A DNA stretch of 8,154 nt, taken from Candidatus Omnitrophota bacterium (GTDB lineage Bacteria > Omnitrophota > Gorgyraeia > 2-01-FULL-45-10). Both the position numbers and the translations under genes were made by a program. Positions 6,151-8,154 of this stretch are shown here, one piece after another. Numbering within the stretch: position 1 is the stretch's first letter; each line of letters opens with the position of its first letter. The notes beneath the pieces are model-generated. The model saw nothing but the letters and a program-made list of their open reading frames with translations. It ran no database searches and was not told the DNA's origin. Where the stretch lies: positions 1-8,154 of the forward strand of contig JAKLDX010000038.1 of assembly GCA_022703295.1 (NCBI GenBank), in the 5' to 3' direction.

Positions 6151-7179
6151 CTTATTCTCTAACTCTTTTATTTTCGCTTCCAGAGCCCTGACTCTTTCAA
6201 AGAGCTTGGGAAGCAGCCCCACAGACGCTAATATATCTCTTGCCTTGTCAACCGGTTTCGCCGGATACCAAAAGAGAGTGGTCTTTGCCGGATGAGATTT
6301 AGATATGCCGGATTTAGCGCCTGCGATAACAAAATCGCCGAGCTTTACATGGTCAGCCACGCCTACCTGGCCGCCGAATACGACATTCCTGCCTAACTCG
6401 GAGCTTCCCGCTATGCCGGACTGAGCCGCGATAACGCAATCGGGTCCTATTATAACATTATGCGCTATCTGGCACAGGTTGTCGATCTTTGACCCCTTGC
6501 CTATAACCGTCTTGTTAAACCTAGCCCTGTCTATGGTGACGCACGACCCCAGCTCAACATCGTCTTCCACAATCACAATGCCTATCTGCGGGATCTTGAC
6601 CTGTGTTCCGTCCTTCTGTATATCATAACCGAACCCGTCGCTTCCGACGACAGTCCCCGGATGTATAATGACACGGTCGCCTATAACTACTTCCTCCCGG
6701 ATAGTAACACCGGGGTAAAATATGCAGTCCCGCCCTATTTTGGTATTCTTACCTATATAGCAAAAGGGGTACACCTTGGTATTCTCACCTATGGACGCGC
6801 CTTCCTCGATAACCGTATACGCGCCCAATGCCGTGGTTTTTGCCAGCTTGGCATTTTCATGCACGATCGCGGTAGGATGAACGCCCTTCGGGTGAGGTAT
6901 CCTTCCGGCAAGCACAACATCCAATATTTTCGAAAGAGCCGTCGAGGGGTTTTCGACCTTTATCGTAGGCTTCGAGAAGCTTCTTTTGACTTGTTTAGGG
7001 ATAACAACGCAGCTTGCGCCGGAGGCCTCTACAAGGTCTTCGTATTGTGTGCTCACTATAAAAGATAGGTCACCTTCACCGGCCTCCTTTATACCATTTA
7101 TCCCTTTTATCACTATATCCGGGCTGCCGGACAGCTCTCCGCCTACAAACATGGCTATCTCTTTAAGCGTCTTTGCCAT
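6148..7179 (-). CDS. lpxD: UDP-3-O-acylglucosamine N-acyltransferase LpxD
   Basis: Left-handed beta-helix acyltransferase, active as a trimer in the cytoplasm. It transfers a 3-hydroxyacyl chain from ACP to the free amine made by LpxC. The protein is 343 residues (E. coli 341). In order: an N-terminal uridine-binding domain (about 1-95), hexapeptide repeats (about 98-290, for example IGENTKV, IGKNTKI, IGDRVII), the LpxD signature GSDGFGYD (179-186), the catalytic His240 in DNLCQIAHNV (233-242), and a C-terminal helix rich in Leu, Lys and Glu (about 308-343). The DNLCQIAHNV context and the N-terminal domain separate it from LpxA. The ATG at 7179 is favoured over an in-frame TTG at 7221 because it has AAGGGG eight bases upstream and matches family length. 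Its TGA stop is overlapped by an in-frame GTG for lpxC. Confidence 0.97.
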   Translation of the reverse strand: MAKTLKEIAMFVGGELSGSPDIVIKGINGIKEAGEGDLSFIVSTQYEDLVEASGASCVVIPKQVKRSFSKPTIKVENPSTALSKILDVVLAGRIPHPKGVHPTAIVHENAKLAKTTALGAYTVIEEGASIGENTKVYPFCYIGKNTKIGRDCIFYPGVTIREEVVIGDRVIIHPGTVVGSDGFGYDIQKDGTQVKIPQIGIVIVEDDVELGSCVTIDRARFNKTVIGKGSKIDNLCQIAHNVIIGPDCVIAAQSGIAGSSELGRNVVFGGQVGVADHVKLGDFVIAGAKSGISKSHPAKTTLFWYPAKPVDKARDILASVGLLPKLFERVRALEAKIKELENK

Positions 7180-7186
7180 ATCATCT

Positions 7187-7194
7187 ACCCCTTG
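7187..7194 (-). promoter_or_regulatory. lpxD Shine-Dalgarno
   Basis: AAGGGGT on the minus strand, eight bases upstream of the ATG at 7179. It supports that start over the TTG at 7221, which lies inside the upstream hairpin. Confidence 0.7.
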
Positions 7195-7210
7195 TGTGTT
7201 TAATAATAAA

Positions 7211-7273
7211 CTAAGGCGCAAAACTCAAAACCTTTTTTTAAAAAATAAACTGTTTTGAACTTTGCGCTCTTAG
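7211..7273 (-). promoter_or_regulatory. Long intercistronic hairpin between ompH and lpxD
   Basis: Arms 7211-7231 and 7252-7273 pair over 21 positions with one bulged base: CTAAG/CTTAG at the base, then GCGC/GCGC, then an A/T-rich upper stem and a loop with its own T7/A6 pairing. In the operon-sense (minus) RNA the two positions that break the symmetry are G-U pairs; in the plus-strand RNA they would be A-C mismatches, so the structure is strand-specific. It starts 14 bases after the ompH stop and is followed by TTTATTATT, 31 bases before lpxD. It may be a partial terminator, an mRNA-end protector or a processing site that sets different levels for bamA-ompH and the lpx genes. Confidence 0.65.
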
Positions 7274-7287
7274 CTTTTTGCAATATG

Positions 7288-7794
7288 CTACTTATTCAGC
7301 CTGCTCAACACTTCGGCCGTCAGGTCATCCTGCTGGGATGAATAGAGAAGCATACGTGAATTCATCACAATATCATAGCCTTTTTCTTTCGAATAATCAG
7401 CTACTACCTTCTCTATGTCCTTCATGATACCGGCAAGGATATCGTTTCTTTCCTTTACCAGCTGGTCCCTGGTCGAGCGTTCGAATTCCTGAAGCGCCAT
7501 TCTCTTCCGGTCTATGGCAGCCTGTTTCTCGGCTTTGGCTTTATCGGAAAGAAGCGCCTGCTCGTCTCTGAGTTTTTTAAGCTCATCTATCATCTTCTTC
7601 ATTTCCGCTTCTTTCGCTTTGCCTTGTTCGTTCAGAGTTTTTTCCGAATCCTTGGTCTTCTTATAGTCATCAAAGACCTTGGCCAGGTCAACATAACCTA
7701 TCTTGTATTCCTTGGCATAAACATCTCCGGCCGTGCCAATGAATAACCCAAGAAAAAATAACGCGGCCACAAACAACCCTACTAACTTCTTCAT
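7288..7794 (-). CDS. OmpH/Skp-family periplasmic chaperone
   Basis: A 168-residue secreted protein that should hold unfolded outer-membrane proteins in the periplasm on their way to the BAM complex. It has a clear Sec signal peptide: MKK, a hydrophobic core (4-20), and a likely cut after VYA (residue 27). The mature part starts KIGYVDLAKVF, the usual OmpH opening of a beta strand and helix. A long charged helical region (about 42-120, rich in Lys, Glu and Ala) follows, the tentacle-like coiled coil of Skp, and then the closing VADYSKEKGYDIVM element (about 132-145) typical of the family. The ATG at 7794 has a near-perfect AGGAGGAG five to six bases upstream. It follows bamA by 24 bp, the standard bamA-ompH-lpxD order. 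Skp is the E. coli name of the same family. Confidence 0.93.
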   Translation of the reverse strand: MKKLVGLFVAALFFLGLFIGTAGDVYAKEYKIGYVDLAKVFDDYKKTKDSEKTLNEQGKAKEAEMKKMIDELKKLRDEQALLSDKAKAEKQAAIDRKRMALQEFERSTRDQLVKERNDILAGIMKDIEKVVADYSKEKGYDIVMNSRMLLYSSQQDDLTAEVLSRLNK

Positions 7795-7818
7795 GCGTAC
7801 TCCTCCTTTTTTTACCGG

Positions 7819-8154
7819 TTAAAAACCACGGCTCATGCTGAAATAAAACTGCCCTTCCTGTTTATCATCATAATTCTTAACGATCGGCCAACCGTAATCC
7901 AGCCTGACTGGTCCAAGAGGCGTCTTCACCCTGACGCCCAATCCTGCGCCGGCCCTCAATTTACTGTCAGAAAGAAAGTCCTGGGCCCTCGGCCATACAT
8001 TGCCCGTGTCAAAAAATACGGCGCCTTTGAGGATTTTTTCATACAGCGGAAACGTCAATTCAGCATTTGCGAGCAATATAGAATTTCCTCCGATAGGCTC
8101 CTGGTTCCCTGGATCCTGCGGGCTTACCCTTCTTTCCTTGTATCCGCGTATCGT
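7819..8154 (-). CDS. bamA: BamA / Omp85 outer-membrane protein insertase (C-terminal end only)
   Basis: The last 111 residues of BamA, the outer-membrane beta-barrel that inserts other barrels; the 5' part runs off the right edge. The visible piece opens with TIRGYKERRVSP, the conserved (V/I)RG(F/Y) motif of barrel loop 6 that marks Omp85 proteins. It continues with barrel strands ANAELTFPL, LKGAVFFDTGNVW, LRAGAGLGVRVKTPLGPVRLDYGWPI and the final GQFYFSMSRGF. This ends in phenylalanine, the usual C-terminal sorting signal. TamA or another Omp85 member is possible from this fragment alone, but the following ompH-lpxD genes make BamA by far the best reading. First visible gene of the minus-strand operon; its promoter is outside the window. 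Confidence 0.93.
   Translation of the reverse strand, partial: TIRGYKERRVSPQDPGNQEPIGGNSILLANAELTFPLYEKILKGAVFFDTGNVWPRAQDFLSDSKLRAGAGLGVRVKTPLGPVRLDYGWPIVKNYDDKQEGQFYFSMSRGF

Noticed and set aside
6083..6151. N-terminal extension of LpxC from GTG 6151 as the main start
   Set aside because: The added residues are repeat-derived and unlike any LpxC N-terminus. Kept as an alternative because the GTGA overlap is typical of coupled genes.
1..8154. tRNA, rRNA, CRISPR array, insertion sequence, toxin-antitoxin or defence genes
   Set aside because: None seen on either strand; the window is filled by envelope genes and short intergenic gaps.

Overview
This window is an outer-membrane / lipid A biogenesis locus of a diderm bacterium. 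It is packed almost end to end with nine protein genes, seven complete and two cut by the window edges. Codon choice is distinctive: seven of the first ten isoleucines of the oxidoreductase gene are ATA, and AGG arginines are common, with middling GC. Together with deltaproteobacteria-like gene content, this suits an uncultivated lineage such as Omnitrophota (or a neighbour such as Elusimicrobiota). That placement is an inference from style, not proof.

Layout. On the minus strand, from the right edge inward: the end of bamA (outer-membrane insertase), ompH/skp (periplasmic chaperone), lpxD, lpxC, fabZ and lpxI, closely spaced and probably one operon. On the plus strand: a Gfo/Idh/MocA-family sugar-nucleotide oxidoreductase overlapping lpxB by one base. 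These two genes run toward lpxI, and the roughly 170 bp where the two transcripts meet is filled by a large nested inverted repeat. On the far left, on the minus strand and divergent from the oxidoreductase, is an MsbA-type lipid exporter whose last residues lie beyond the window.

How the genes work together. LpxC deacetylates UDP-3-O-acyl-GlcNAc, LpxD adds the N-linked acyl chain, LpxI cleaves the product to lipid X, LpxB joins lipid X to its UDP precursor to make the lipid A disaccharide, and MsbA flips the product across the inner membrane. FabZ supplies and competes for the same hydroxyacyl-ACP pool. OmpH and BamA handle the outer-membrane proteins. The Gfo/Idh enzyme may make a modified sugar nucleotide for this lipid A. 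lpxA, the first enzyme of the pathway, is absent from its usual place between fabZ and lpxI.

I found no wholly new system. The points worth attention are: the missing lpxA; a gene order that one inversion of the oxidoreductase-lpxB block would turn into the familiar collinear order; a divergent promoter pair placed so that both mRNAs would be nearly leaderless; a REP-like repeat containing the lpxC start codon; a strand-specific RNA hairpin between ompH and lpxD; and the inverted-repeat element between lpxB and lpxI.
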